Origin: Streptomyces flavofungini
Lineage (GTDB): Bacteria; Actinomycetota; Actinomycetes; Streptomycetales; Streptomycetaceae
Length of the DNA stretch: 64,000 bases
Direction of reading: 5' to 3'
NCBI RefSeq assembly: GCF_030388665.1
Contig: NZ_CP128846.1
Location: 1,488,001 to 1,552,000, forward strand
The notes under the pieces are model-generated. The model was given only the letters and a program-made list of their open reading frames with translations. It searched no databases and had not been told where the DNA came from. A program made the position numbers and the translations under genes. Shown piece after piece: positions 22,148 through 31,933 of the stretch (its first letter is position 1; each line of letters starts with the position of its first letter).

Positions 22148-24550
22148 GTGACGACCACCCCAGCGTCCATCGAAGGCAGGATCGCCGAGGAACTCGGCGT
22201 GCGGGAGCGGCAGGTGAAGGCCGCCGTGGACCTGCTCGACGGCGGGTCGACGGTGCCCTTCATCGCGCGCTACCGCAAGGAAGCCACCGAGATGCTCGAC
22301 GACGCGCAGCTGCGCACGCTCGAGGAGCGGCTGCGCTATCTGCGGGAGCTGGAGGAGCGGCGCAGCGCCGTCCTCGACTCGGTGCGCGAGCAGGGCAAGC
22401 TCACCGACGAGCTGGAGGCCCGCATCCGGGAGGCCGACACGAAGGCCCGCCTGGAGGACATCTATCTGCCGTTCAAGCCGAAGCGGCGGACCAAGGCGCA
22501 GATCGCCCGCGAGGCCGGCCTGGAGCCGCTGGCCGAGGGGCTGCTCGGGGACCCGACGGTGGAGCCGCAGGCCGCGGCCGCGGCGTTCGTCGACGCGGAC
22601 AAGGGCGTCGCCGACCCGCAGGCCGCCCTGGACGGCGCCCGCGCCATTCTCACCGAGCAGTTCTCCGAGGACGCCGACCTCATCGGCGAGCTGCGCGAGC
22701 GCATGTGGGTGCGCGGCCGCCTCGTCGCGAAGGTGCGCGACGGCAAGGAGGAGGCGGGCGCGAAGTTCGCCGACTACTTCGACTTCGCCGAGCCGTTCAC
22801 GGAGCTGCCCTCGCACCGTGTCCTCGCGATGCTGCGCGGGGAGAAGGAGGACGTGCTCGACCTGGTCCTGGAGCCCGAGGAGGCCACCGAGGGCCCGTCC
22901 TCGTACGAGGACTCGATCGCCCGGCGCTTCGGCATCGCCGACCGCGGCAGGCCGGCCGACAAGTGGCTGACGGACACGGTGCGCTGGGCCTGGCGGACCC
23001 GGGTCCTGGTGCACCTCGGCATCGACCTGCGCCTTCGGCTGCGCACGGCCGCCGAGGACGAGGCGGTGCGGGTGTTCGCCGCGAACCTGCGCGACCTGCT
23101 GCTCGCCGCCCCCGCGGGCACGCGCGCGACGCTGGGCCTCGACCCCGGTTTCCGTACGGGCGTGAAGGTCGCCGTCGTCGACGCCACCGGCAAGGTCGTG
23201 GCGACGGACACCATCCACCCGCACGTCCCGGCGAACAAGTGGGACCAGTCCCTGGCGACGCTGGCGCGGCTCGCCAAGGAGCACGACGTCGACCTGGTCG
23301 CGATCGGCAACGGCACGGCGTCCCGCGAGACGGACAAGCTCGCCGGTGAACTCATCGCCAAGCACCCCGAGTTGAAGCTCACGAAGGTGATGGTGTCCGA
23401 GGCGGGCGCTTCGGTGTACTCGGCGTCGGCGTTCGCCTCGCAGGAGCTGCCGGACCTCGACGTGTCGCTGCGCGGCGCGGTGTCGATCGCCCGGCGCCTG
23501 CAGGACCCGCTCGCCGAGCTGGTGAAGATCGACCCGAAGTCCATCGGCGTCGGGCAGTACCAGCACGACCTGTCCGAGGTGAAGCTGTCCCGCTCCCTCG
23601 ACGCGGTCGTCGAGGACTGTGTGAACGGCGTGGGCGTGGACGTGAACACGGCCTCCGCCCCGCTGCTCGCCCGGGTCTCCGGCATCGGCTCCGGCCTCGC
23701 CGAGAACATCGTGGCGCACCGCGACGCGAACGGCCCCTTCAAGAGCCGCAAGGGCCTCAAGGACGTGCCGCGGCTCGGCCCGAAGGCCTACGAGCAGTGC
23801 GCGGGCTTCCTGCGCATCCGGGGCGGCGACGACCCGCTCGACGCCTCCAGCGTGCACCCCGAGGCGTACCCCGTGGTGCGGCGGATGGCGGGCGCCGCGG
23901 GCGGTGCCGTCGGCTCGCTGATCGGTGACACGGCCACGCTGCGGTCCCTGCGGCCCGCCGACTTCGTCGACGACGTGTTCGGTCTGCCGACCGTCACGGA
24001 CATCCTCAAGGAGCTGGAGAAGCCCGGGCGCGACCCGCGTCCCGCCTTCAAGACGGCGACCTTCAAGGACGGCGTCGAGAAGATCTCCGACCTCGCGCCC
24101 GGCATGGTCCTCGAAGGCGTCGTCACGAACGTCGCCGCGTTCGGCGCGTTCGTCGACGTCGGCGTCCACCAGGACGGCCTCGTGCACGTCTCCGCGATGT
24201 CCAGGACCTTCGTCAAGGATCCCCGGGACGTGGTGAAGCCGGGCGACATCGTCAAGGTGAAGGTCCTCGACGTCGACGTGCCGCGCAAGCGGATCTCGCT
24301 CACGCTGCGCCTCGACGACGAGGCCGCGCAGGACGCGTCCGCGCCCGGCGGCGGCCGCAAGGAGCGCGGCGGGCGTCCCCCGCAGCAGCGCGGCGGCGGC
24401 AGGCAGCAGGGCCAGGGCGGCGGCCGGGACCAGGGCGGCCGGGGCGGCAGGTCCAAGGAGCGTCAGCAGCGCCAGGGCCCGCCCCCGGCGAACGACGCGA
24501 TGGCGGAGGCCCTGCGCCGGGCGGGCCTGGTCGACCCCAAGCAGCGCTGA
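22148..24550 (+). CDS. tex: Tex family RNA-binding transcription accessory factor
   Basis: An 800-aa protein with the full Tex layout. It has an N-terminal helical domain ([20 protein letters not shown]), an RNase-H-like YqgF domain (about 330-460, [17 protein letters not shown]), helix-hairpin-helix repeats (about 510-560) and a C-terminal S1 domain (about 650-725, [20 protein letters not shown]). A long Gly/Arg/Gln-rich tail (about 735-785) adds nonspecific RNA binding. GTG start at 22148. Followed by a strong terminator. Tex proteins bind RNA and affect transcription of difficult genes; the precise role in Streptomyces is unknown. Confidence 0.93.
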   Translation: MTTTPASIEGRIAEELGVRERQVKAAVDLLDGGSTVPFIARYRKEATEMLDDAQLRTLEERLRYLRELEERRSAVLDSVREQGKLTDELEARIREADTKARLEDIYLPFKPKRRTKAQIAREAGLEPLAEGLLGDPTVEPQAAAAAFVDADKGVADPQAALDGARAILTEQFSEDADLIGELRERMWVRGRLVAKVRDGKEEAGAKFADYFDFAEPFTELPSHRVLAMLRGEKEDVLDLVLEPEEATEGPSSYEDSIARRFGIADRGRPADKWLTDTVRWAWRTRVLVHLGIDLRLRLRTAAEDEAVRVFAANLRDLLLAAPAGTRATLGLDPGFRTGVKVAVVDATGKVVATDTIHPHVPANKWDQSLATLARLAKEHDVDLVAIGNGTASRETDKLAGELIAKHPELKLTKVMVSEAGASVYSASAFASQELPDLDVSLRGAVSIARRLQDPLAELVKIDPKSIGVGQYQHDLSEVKLSRSLDAVVEDCVNGVGVDVNTASAPLLARVSGIGSGLAENIVAHRDANGPFKSRKGLKDVPRLGPKAYEQCAGFLRIRGGDDPLDASSVHPEAYPVVRRMAGAAGGAVGSLIGDTATLRSLRPADFVDDVFGLPTVTDILKELEKPGRDPRPAFKTATFKDGVEKISDLAPGMVLEGVVTNVAAFGAFVDVGVHQDGLVHVSAMSRTFVKDPRDVVKPGDIVKVKVLDVDVPRKRISLTLRLDDEAAQDASAPGGGRKERGGRPPQQRGGGRQQGQGGGRDQGGRGGRSKERQQRQGPPPANDAMAEALRRAGLVDPKQR

Positions 24551-24957
24551 CGTCGCGGGCGCGAGGCGCCCGGAGGACGGGATCACGGTGGCAGCCGCCT
24601 CGGGGCTGCCACCGTGAGGGGCCGTCGGGCGGGCGCCGCGAGGCGGCGAGTGCGCGGCAGCCGTGGCCGGCAAGGCACTTGGCGGCGGCAGGCACGACGT
24701 CGGCCGTTGGCGACGGACACCTGATGGGCCGCCGGGCGCGGGGCTGATCCCGTACGGCCACCGAGCGGAACGGTCCAAGCGGAGTCGGCACCCGCCGCCC
24801 CGCCCGTAGGGGCGCCCCGGCTCCAGGCCGCCCCGCCCTCGGGCAGGCACACCCGTCAAGCCGCCTCAGGTGTCAGGCAGGCCCAGCCGCCGAACCGCCC
24901 GAGCCGTCACACGGCCCCACCCGTCGAACCGCCCCAGCCGTCACACGGCCCCACCCC
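24551..24957. other. Intergenic region between Tex and ABC-F
   Basis: About 400 bases between convergent genes. It holds the Tex terminator (24584-24616) and, at its right end, tandem 34-bp repeats (24895-24962). The middle (about 24620-24890) contains no ORF that looks real. A C-rich stretch full of CCGCC/CAGCC motifs suggests decayed repeat copies. Confidence 0.7.
24584..24616. terminator. Terminator after tex
   Basis: CACGGTGGCAGCC (24584-24596) and GGCTGCCACCGTG (24604-24616) form a perfect 13-bp stem with a 7-base loop, 34 bases past the tex stop. Confidence 0.8.
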
Positions 24958-24962
24958 TCAGA
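24895..24962. repeat. Two tandem 34-bp repeats
   Basis: Units at 24895-24928 and 24929-24962 are nearly identical. Each begins CCGCCC, has a central GCCGTcacACGGC mini-hairpin and ends with CCCCACCC(G/C)TC. A more diverged copy seems to precede them (about 24857-24894). The last unit runs 5 bases into the 3' end of the ABC-F gene and contains its stop codon. Confidence 0.75.
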
Positions 24963-26601
24963 GCGACAGCTCCGTCACCTTGCCCTCCGCCACCTCCAGG
25001 CGGCGCGTGACGCGGACCGCGTCGAGCATGCGGCGGTCGTGTGTGACGAGGAGGAGCGTGCCGGTGTAGGAGTCGAGGGCGGACTCCAGTTGTTCGATGG
25101 CGGGCAGGTCCAGGTGGTTGGTGGGCTCGTCAAGGACCAGGAGGTTCACGCCTCTGCCCTGGAGCAGGGCGAGGGCGGCGCGTGTGCGCTCGCCCGGTGA
25201 CAGGGTCACCGCGGGGCGCAGCACGTGGTCCGCCTTGAGGCCGAACTTGGCGAGGAGCGTGCGGACGTCCGCCGGGTCGGTGTCGGGCACCGCCGCCCGG
25301 AACGCGTCGAGCAGCGACTCCGCGCCGTGGAACAGGGCACGGGCCTGGTCGACCTCGCCCACGACGACACCGGACCCGAGCGCCGCATGCCCCTCGGCCA
25401 CGGCGGCGCGGCCGAGCAGGGCGGCCAGGAGCGTCGATTTGCCCGAGCCGTTGGCGCCGGTGATGGCGACGCGGTCGGCCCAGTCGAGTTGGAGGTCGAC
25501 AGGGCCGAGCGCGAAGGACCCGCGCCGCACGACGGCGCCGCGCAGGGTGGCCACGACGGTGCCGGAGCGGGGCGCCGCCGCGATCTCCATGCGCAGCTGC
25601 CACTCCTTGCGGGGCTCCTCGACGACGTCCAGGCGCTCGATCATGCGCTGGGTCTGGCGTGCCTTCGCGGCCTGCTTCTCGCTGGCCTCGCTGCGGAACT
25701 TGCGGCCGAGCTTGTCGCTGTCGGTGGCCTTGCGGCGGGCGTTCTTCACGCCCTTGTCCATCCAGGTCCGCTGCATCTGGGCGCGGTCCTGGAGGGCGGC
25801 GCGCTTGTCGGCGTACTCCTCGTAGTCGTCGCGGGCGTGCCTGCGGGCGACCTCGCGCTCCTCCAGGTACGCCTCGTAGCCGCCGCCGAAGAGGTTGATC
25901 TGCTGCTGGGCCAGGTCGAGTTCGAGGACCTTGGTGACCGTGCGGGTCAGGAACTCGCGGTCGTGGCTCACGACGACGGTGCCCGCGCGCAGACCCCGGA
26001 CGAAGGACTCCAGACGGTCGAGGCCCGCCAGGTCGAGGTCGTTGGTGGGCTCGTCGAGCAGGAACACGTCGTAGCGGGACAGGAGCAGCGAGGCGAGGCC
26101 CGCGCGGGCCGCCTGGCCGCCGGAGAGCGCCGTCATCGGCTGGTCGAGGCGCACGCCGAGGCCGAGCGACCCGGTCACCTCCTCGGCGCGTTCTTCCAGG
26201 TCGGCACCGCCGAGGGCGAGCCAGCGCTCCAGGCTGAGCGCGTACGCGTCGTCGGCGCCGGGCGCGCCCGCCACGAGGAGTTCGGTGGCCTCGTCCATGG
26301 CGGCCTGCGCCGCGGTGACGCCGGTGCGGCGGGCCAGGAACGCCTGGACGGTCTCACCGGGGCGGCGGTCGGGCTCCTGGGGCAGATGGCCGACGCTCGC
26401 CGTCGGCGGGGACAGGCCGACGCGTCCGGACTCCGGGGCGTCGAGGCCCGCGAGGAGGCGAAGGAGCGTGGACTTGCCGGCGCCGTTGGCGCCCACCAGG
26501 CCGATGACGTCGCCGGGGGCGACGACGAGGTCCAGGCCCTCGAAGAGGGAGCGGTCGCCGTGGCCGGCGGCGAGGTCTTTCGCGACAAGAGTGGCGTTCA
26601 T
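24958..26601 (-). CDS. ABC-F family ATPase
   Basis: A 547-aa cytoplasmic protein with two ABC domains and no membrane segment. Walker A 1 is GANGAGKST (about residues 37-45) and Walker A 2 GANGSGKST. Signatures are LSGGQ and LSPGE. Walker B regions each carry DEPTN. The interdomain linker (about 235-320) is a charged coiled coil with ARRKATDSDKLGRKFRSEASEK, as in the Uup/EttA-like ribosome-associated group. A TAGGCT -10-like element 9 bases before the ATG suggests a leaderless transcript. Role: probably translation factor or ribosome protection; the drug spectrum cannot be told. Confidence 0.88.
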   Translation of the reverse strand: MNATLVAKDLAAGHGDRSLFEGLDLVVAPGDVIGLVGANGAGKSTLLRLLAGLDAPESGRVGLSPPTASVGHLPQEPDRRPGETVQAFLARRTGVTAAQAAMDEATELLVAGAPGADDAYALSLERWLALGGADLEERAEEVTGSLGLGVRLDQPMTALSGGQAARAGLASLLLSRYDVFLLDEPTNDLDLAGLDRLESFVRGLRAGTVVVSHDREFLTRTVTKVLELDLAQQQINLFGGGYEAYLEEREVARRHARDDYEEYADKRAALQDRAQMQRTWMDKGVKNARRKATDSDKLGRKFRSEASEKQAAKARQTQRMIERLDVVEEPRKEWQLRMEIAAAPRSGTVVATLRGAVVRRGSFALGPVDLQLDWADRVAITGANGSGKSTLLAALLGRAAVAEGHAALGSGVVVGEVDQARALFHGAESLLDAFRAAVPDTDPADVRTLLAKFGLKADHVLRPAVTLSPGERTRAALALLQGRGVNLLVLDEPTNHLDLPAIEQLESALDSYTGTLLLVTHDRRMLDAVRVTRRLEVAEGKVTELSL

Positions 26602-26653
26602 CAGGCCCCGAGCCTAATGCGCGGGGGCGGTGCGGAACGCACGGGGCGGCGCG

Positions 26654-27703
26654 TCAGGGCGCGGCCGCCGACACCAGCACGCTGTCCGGCGTCCGCGCCA
26701 CCACGTAGCGGGCCCTGTCCGGCAGGGCCACCCGGTGCTCGCCCGGCTCCAGGACCTCGTCGAGGGCTTCGTGGACGCGCGTGCGGAAGAGGCGGTCCTG
26801 CCGGTAGACGGTGAGCCGCACCCGGCACCTGGAGGTGACCTCGGTGACCGCGCTGCCGCCGGACACCGCGAGCCGGGCGAGGCGGCGCTGCGCCAGCGGG
26901 CTGCGGTCGAGGGCGTACTCGATCTGGGCGACGAGCAGCGGGACGATGGGCGCGAGGCCGTCCACGAACGCCACGTCGACGCCCGCGCCCTCGAACGAAG
27001 CCCGCACCGCGTCCCTGGTCCGCGCCGGCACCTCCCGCGCGAACGCCACCGCCCCGTACGTCCGCAGCTCCTCCGCCGGGACCCCCCTCGCGTCCGCCGC
27101 GATCTCCGCGCCGATGCCGATGGTGCGCAGGGCCGCCGCGAGCTTCGCGTTCAGCGCCACCCGGGCCCCGATGAGGAGCACCCGCCGCCCGCCCCCGGGG
27201 GCGCCTCCGTTCAGCAGCCGCCCCAGCTCCGCCCGGTACTCGTCGCCGCGGAAGCGGAACGGCCCTATGCCGTGGTAGCCGTTGAGCTCCAGGTCGGCGT
27301 GGTCGGAGGTCTGCCAGGCGAAGTCGCGCCACACATAGTCGCCGTCGCCGCCGTCGTCACCGTCACCGTCGTCGTCTCCGGCGCGCGTCTGCTCGATCAC
27401 CGCCGTGACGGCCCCGCACTCCAGGCCCTCGCACTCCGGGCAGCCGTAGATCACGTACCGCCCGTCGAGCAGCGGGGCCTCGGCTTCCAGGAGGAGGCGG
27501 CGCACATGGGTCGTGAAGATCGCCGGAGGGATGTCGGACGCCAGCGGGGACACCGCGTCGAGGTCGGCGAGCTGGAACAGCAGCGGGCGGCCGTTCACGA
27601 TGAAGTCGACGAATTCGCGGTGCACTTGGTAGTCACCGCCTGCGAGAACTCCACCGGCGCGCATCGCCGGTGCCAGGCCGAAGGTCGCATACTCGCCAGA
27701 CAT
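26654..27703 (-). CDS. Uncharacterised protein, sometimes annotated oxidoreductase
   Basis: A 349-aa protein of unknown function. The N-terminal half has a compact cysteine cluster CPECEGLECG (about residues 84-93) that could bind a metal. An acidic low-complexity stretch DDDGDGDDGGDGD follows (about 106-118). The C-terminal half looks like a Rossmann-like region (RRVLLIGARVALNAKLAAAL, about 165-184) with an alanine-rich tail. ATG at 27701-27703. It is divergent from the DAO oxidase with only 66 bp between starts, suggesting shared control. I cannot name a family. Confidence 0.7.
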   Translation of the reverse strand: MSGEYATFGLAPAMRAGGVLAGGDYQVHREFVDFIVNGRPLLFQLADLDAVSPLASDIPPAIFTTHVRRLLLEAEAPLLDGRYVIYGCPECEGLECGAVTAVIEQTRAGDDDGDGDDGGDGDYVWRDFAWQTSDHADLELNGYHGIGPFRFRGDEYRAELGRLLNGGAPGGGRRVLLIGARVALNAKLAAALRTIGIGAEIAADARGVPAEELRTYGAVAFAREVPARTRDAVRASFEGAGVDVAFVDGLAPIVPLLVAQIEYALDRSPLAQRRLARLAVSGGSAVTEVTSRCRVRLTVYRQDRLFRTRVHEALDEVLEPGEHRVALPDRARYVVARTPDSVLVSAAAP

Positions 27704-27769
27704 GCTGTGAGTATCCCCACCCGGTACGGGGTCTGAGCACGGCTTGGGGTATTCCGCTACGTTTCCGGG

Positions 27770-28735
27770 ATGGGTGGGACTGAGAAGGCGGATGTGACGA
27801 TCGTCGGCGGCGGGGTCATCGGCCTCACCACCGCCGTGGTGCTCGCGGAGGGGGGCAGCCGCGTCCGGGTCTGGACCCGGGACCCGGTCGAGGGCACGAC
27901 CTCGGCCGTTGCGGGCGGCCTGTGGTGGCCGTACCGCATCGAACCCGAGGCGCTCGTCGGCGAGTGGTCGCTGCGGTCGCTCGCGGTGTACGAGGAGTTG
28001 GCGGCCGACGCGGAGCGCACGGGCGTACGCATGGTCGAGGGCGTACACGCCGAGCTCCACTTGGACGGCCTGGGGCCGTGGGCCGCGCGGGTGCGGGGGC
28101 TGCGCGCGGCGACGCCCGGGGAGTGCGCGGGCGGCGGACTGTGGGCACGGCTGCCCCTGATCGACATGCCGGTGCACCTGGCGTGGCTGCGGGAGCGGCT
28201 GCTCGCGGCGGGCGGCACGGTCGAGGAGCGGACGGTGCGGAGCCTCGACGAGGCGTTCGACGAGACCCCTCGCGTCGTCAACTGTGCGGGGCTCGGCGCC
28301 CGGGACCTCGTACCGGGAGACCCGATACGGCCCGTGCGGGGCCAGCTGGTGCTGGTGGAGAACCCCGGGATCCGTACGTGGTTCACGGCCGCTGACGCCG
28401 CGTCGGCGACGACGACGTACTTCATGCCGCAGCCGGGGCGGCTCGTGCTCGGTGGGACGGCCGACGACGGCGACTGGTCCCTCAAGCCCGATCCGGCGGT
28501 GGCGAAGGACATCGTCGAGCGGTGCGCGCGGGTGCGGCCGGAGATCGCGGCGGCGCGGGTCGTCGGGCACCTGGTGGGGCTGCGGCCCGCGCGTGCCTCG
28601 GTGCGCCTGGAGCGGGAGGCGCGGGCGGACGGACGGGTGCTCGTGCACAACTACGGGCACGGTGGGGCCGGGGTGACGGTGGCGTGGGGCTGCGCCGGAC
28701 AGGCGGCGCGGCTCGTGACGGAAGCCACCGCCTGA
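27770..28735 (+). CDS. D-amino-acid-oxidase family FAD oxidoreductase
   Basis: A 321-aa flavoprotein with N-terminal GGGVIGLTTAVVL FAD-binding loop (about 14-26). The family signature near the C-terminus is VHNYGHGGAGVTVAWGCA (about residues 293-310). It would oxidatively deaminate D-amino acids to keto acids with H2O2 formation; an Arg before the last sheet (GLRPAR) fits carboxylate binding. ATG is 6 bases after a TACGTT -10-like hexamer, so probably leaderless. Followed by a strong bidirectional terminator. Confidence 0.88.
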   Translation: MGGTEKADVTIVGGGVIGLTTAVVLAEGGSRVRVWTRDPVEGTTSAVAGGLWWPYRIEPEALVGEWSLRSLAVYEELAADAERTGVRMVEGVHAELHLDGLGPWAARVRGLRAATPGECAGGGLWARLPLIDMPVHLAWLRERLLAAGGTVEERTVRSLDEAFDETPRVVNCAGLGARDLVPGDPIRPVRGQLVLVENPGIRTWFTAADAASATTTYFMPQPGRLVLGGTADDGDWSLKPDPAVAKDIVERCARVRPEIAAARVVGHLVGLRPARASVRLEREARADGRVLVHNYGHGGAGVTVAWGCAGQAARLVTEATA

Positions 28736-28751
28736 CGTCGCCGGGAAAGCC

Positions 28752-28785
28752 GTACCGGCCACGGCGCGGGCGCCGTGGCCGGTAC
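28752..28785. terminator. Bidirectional terminator between DAO and BCCT genes
   Basis: A perfect 15-bp stem (GTACCGGCCACGGCG at 28752-28766 with 28771-28785) and a 4-base loop CGGG lie between two convergent genes. Confidence 0.85.
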
Positions 28786-28829
28786 TCGGATGTCAGTGGA
28801 CCTCAGGGGCCCGCGGCTCCCGGCAGGCC

Positions 28830-30566
28830 TCAGCGAGCCGGGTCCGACTGCTGCTCGGCGCCCGAGCCGGTGTCCGTGTCGCCCCCGTTCTCGGACGGGC
28901 CGATCTGGAGCTCGAACTCGCCGACGCCGTACTGCTCGTGACCGGCGATGACGGCCTTCTCGACGGCCTCCGTGCCGTGCTCGCCCCGCACGATCAGCGG
29001 GTCGTGACGCAGATCGCGCATCAGCGCCACACACATCCCGATCATGACCAGGGTGAACGGCGCCGCCACCAGGATCGTCAGATTCTGCAAGCCCGTGAGG
29101 GCGTTGTCCTTCCCGTCGCCGATGAGCAGCATGATCGCTGCGACGGCGCCCGTCACCACACCCCAGAAGATCACCACGAGGCGTCCGGGTTCGAGCGAAC
29201 CCTTCTGGGAGAGCGTGCCCATGACGACCGAGGCGGCGTCCGCCCCGGACACGAAGAAGATGCCGACGAGGATCATCACGAGCAGGCTGGTGGCCGTCGC
29301 GATGGGGTACTCGTGCAGCAGACCGAACAGCTGCGCCTCCGGGGTGTCGTCGCCCTTGAAGCCGCCGCCCTCCTTGACCTTTATGGCGCTGCCGCCGAAG
29401 ACGGCGAACCAGATCAGGCTGACCGTGCTGGGCACGAGGATGACGCCGCCCACGAACTGCCGGATGGTGCGGCCGCGGCTGATGCGCGCGATGAACATGC
29501 CGACGAAGGGCGTCCACGAGATCCACCAGGCCCAGTAGAAGACCGTCCAGCCGCTCAGCCAGGCCGAGACGCCCTCACCGCTCGACGCCTCCGTGCGCCC
29601 GATGAGCTGAGGCAGGTCGCCCAAGTAGGCGCCGATGGAGGTGGGCATCAGGTCGAGGATGATGACGGTCGGACCCGCGATGAAGACGAAGACGACCAGG
29701 AGCAGGGCGAGCACCATGTTGATGTTCGAAAGCCACTGGATGCCCTTCTCCACGCCGGACACCGCCGAGGCCACGAACGCCACCGTCAGCACGGCGATGA
29801 CGGAGATGAGCAGCCCGGTGGTCGCCTTGTCGCGCCAGTCCAGTTCCTCTATGCCGCTGCCGATCTGGAGCGCCCCGAGGCCGAGGGAGGCCGCGGAGCC
29901 GAAGAGCGTGGCGAGGATGGCGAGGATGTCGATGACCCGGCCCCACGTGCCGTGGGCGTGCTTCTCGCCGATGAGCGGGACGAAGACGGAGCTGATGGTC
30001 TGGCGCCGGTTCCGCCGGAACGTGCTGTAGGCGATGGCGAGGCCGACGACCGCGTAGATCGCCCACGGGTGCAGCGTCCAGTGGAAGAGGGTCGTCGCCA
30101 TGGAGGTCTCCATGGCGGCGGCCTTGTCCGCGGGGTCGGTGCCGGGCGGCGGCGTGGAGAAGTGGGCGAGGGGCTCGCTCACGCCGTAGAACATCAGACC
30201 GATGCCCATGCCGGCGCTGAACATCATCGCGACCCAGGACACGGTCCGGAACTCGGGTTCCTCACCCTCCTTGCCGAGTGTGATCTTGCCGTACCGGCTC
30301 ATGGCCAGCCACAGCGCGAAGACCACGAAGCCGGACGCCGCCAGCATGAAGGCCCAGCCACCGTTGTGGATCAGGCCTTCGAGCATGTCCGTCGAGACGT
30401 CTTCGAGGGTGTCCGTGGCGACGGCGCCCCAGACCACGAACGCCAGGGTGAGCGCGGCGGTGACGCCGAAGACCACCCGGTCGGTCTGTGGGGACCGGCC
30501 GCCGGAGGGGGCCGCCGTCGGCGGCGGGCCTCCTCCGGCGTCCGCTTTCTCTGTTTCCTGGGTCAC
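28830..30566 (-). CDS. BCCT family betaine/choline/carnitine transporter
   Basis: A 578-aa transporter with 12 hydrophobic segments. The family's Trp-rich substrate region is present (FYWAWWISWTPFVGMFIARI, about residues 346-365), along with a conserved GMGIGLMFYGVSEP segment near residue 120. The charged C-terminal tail could sense osmotic strain. GTG start at 30564-30566 behind GAAAGGTG. It imports glycine betaine, choline or similar quaternary amines with Na+ or H+ as compatible solutes; the exact substrate is not predictable. Confidence 0.92.
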   Translation of the reverse strand: MTQETEKADAGGGPPPTAAPSGGRSPQTDRVVFGVTAALTLAFVVWGAVATDTLEDVSTDMLEGLIHNGGWAFMLAASGFVVFALWLAMSRYGKITLGKEGEEPEFRTVSWVAMMFSAGMGIGLMFYGVSEPLAHFSTPPPGTDPADKAAAMETSMATTLFHWTLHPWAIYAVVGLAIAYSTFRRNRRQTISSVFVPLIGEKHAHGTWGRVIDILAILATLFGSAASLGLGALQIGSGIEELDWRDKATTGLLISVIAVLTVAFVASAVSGVEKGIQWLSNINMVLALLLVVFVFIAGPTVIILDLMPTSIGAYLGDLPQLIGRTEASSGEGVSAWLSGWTVFYWAWWISWTPFVGMFIARISRGRTIRQFVGGVILVPSTVSLIWFAVFGGSAIKVKEGGGFKGDDTPEAQLFGLLHEYPIATATSLLVMILVGIFFVSGADAASVVMGTLSQKGSLEPGRLVVIFWGVVTGAVAAIMLLIGDGKDNALTGLQNLTILVAAPFTLVMIGMCVALMRDLRHDPLIVRGEHGTEAVEKAVIAGHEQYGVGEFELQIGPSENGGDTDTGSGAEQQSDPAR

Positions 30567-30649
30567 AGGTGCACCTTTCGCGGAGTCGTTGATCGACCTT
30601 GGGTTCTTCTCCGCTACCCCCTACCACATGTGACGTGCGCTCCGATGCC

Positions 30650-31933
30650 TCAACAGTCGGTGTCGGGCTGCCCGGTGACGAGGTGGTACGGCGCGCGTTC
30701 GTCCAGGAGCAGCGGGACGAGTGCGCGCGCGGACTGCCGCAGCGGCACGAGGACGCCCGCGCCGTCCCGCTTCACGGTAACGCCGTGGAGGCCGAGTTCG
30801 TCCTTGACGTCGGCGAACTGTTGCGGCGTCAGCCGGTAGCCGCACGCCGGGTCCTGGATGATTTCGGCGGGCTCGGCCGGGTCGTTGTCGGCGCCGCCCA
30901 GGTAGACGGGTCCGCGGTCGCGCAGGCCCGCGAGCCGGGACGCCGTGCTCGCCGCCTCCAGGCGCCACCGGTGCTCGTCGGCGTACGAGAACAAGCCGGT
31001 GAGTGCCGAGAGTTGTGAGCGGACCCGGCGGCGGTTGTTCAGGGCCTCGTCGTTCTTCTCCGCGTCCGTGACGGGGTCGACCCGGCTCTCGATGAGCAGT
31101 CCGGCGGCGTGCTTGAGGCCGGAGGCGTTGCGCAGGATGCGCTCCTGGCCGTCGCCCGCGACCTGCTTGATCGGCTCACCGGTGACCGGGTCGGTCCAGA
31201 TGCCGTACGTGCCCGTGCTGTAGCCGTCGGCCTCGGCGGCGGGCCGGACGTAGTCGAGGGACAGCGCCTTGGCCTCCCGGTGCACCGCGCCGTGTGTGTT
31301 GAGGTTGCGCGGCCACAGGTCGAACAGGTCCTTGTCGTAGTACTTGGGCGTGGCCCCGTACTCGTGCAGGTCGTAGATGGCGTCGGGCTTGTGGTCGCGG
31401 ATGACGGCGGCCATGGCGCGGCCCTCGGCGGTGGCCAGGGCGATGTGGTCGCGGTTGATGTCGACGCCGTCGGAGTTGCCGCGGGTGTTCGCGGCGCGCC
31501 CGTCGGGGTTCGCGGTGGGCACGAACAGGAGGGTGGTGCGGGACAGGAAGCGCCGGGTCTCCTTGTCCTTGGCGTAGGCCAGGTCGCGGATCGTGCTGAG
31601 ACAGGCGTCGCGGCCGGACGGCTCGTCACCGTGCTGGCTGCACACGAGCAGCACGGTGCTCGCGGTGCGGCGCTCGCCGACCCGCACCAGCTGCACGGGC
31701 CGGTCCTGCTTGGTGGTGCCGATGCGGGACACCGAGACCCGGTCGGTGGCCTTGTCGACGGTTCTGAGGAGTCGCTGCTCCTCGGGCTGGCTCGTCCAGC
31801 GCGCCCCGTTGCTCTCCTCGAAGCCGGTGCGCGGCGGTGTGGGCGGGGCCGCCTGCGCGGGTGCCGTCAGGAGGGGGGCGGCGAGGGCGGCACAGGCCGC
31901 GGCCAGGGCCACTGCGCGGATGCGGGGGGTCAT
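30650..31933 (-). CDS. Secreted M14 zinc carboxypeptidase
   Basis: A 427-aa exported peptidase. A Sec signal peptide (about 1-28) ends near AQA-AP. Zn ligands are His101 and Glu104 (SQHGDEPSG) and a later His in YDLHEYG. The substrate region NPDGR and a catalytic Glu in LLIESR complete the M14 pattern. It should trim C-terminal residues from extracellular peptides. Its ATG overlaps the stop of the upstream S15 peptidase gene by 4 bases (ATGA), so the two are translated together. Confidence 0.88.
   Translation of the reverse strand: MTPRIRAVALAAACAALAAPLLTAPAQAAPPTPPRTGFEESNGARWTSQPEEQRLLRTVDKATDRVSVSRIGTTKQDRPVQLVRVGERRTASTVLLVCSQHGDEPSGRDACLSTIRDLAYAKDKETRRFLSRTTLLFVPTANPDGRAANTRGNSDGVDINRDHIALATAEGRAMAAVIRDHKPDAIYDLHEYGATPKYYDKDLFDLWPRNLNTHGAVHREAKALSLDYVRPAAEADGYSTGTYGIWTDPVTGEPIKQVAGDGQERILRNASGLKHAAGLLIESRVDPVTDAEKNDEALNNRRRVRSQLSALTGLFSYADEHRWRLEAASTASRLAGLRDRGPVYLGGADNDPAEPAEIIQDPACGYRLTPQQFADVKDELGLHGVTVKRDGAGVLVPLRQSARALVPLLLDERAPYHLVTGQPDTDC

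Noticed and set aside
21713..24859. 1048-aa minus-strand ORF
   Set aside because: It covers tex in antisense. The tex frame has all Tex domains and normal third-position GC, while this ORF is Arg/Gly/Val-rich nonsense.
24895..24962. Short CRISPR-like array
   Set aside because: Only two to three contiguous units with no spacers between them and no cas genes; this is a simple tandem repeat.
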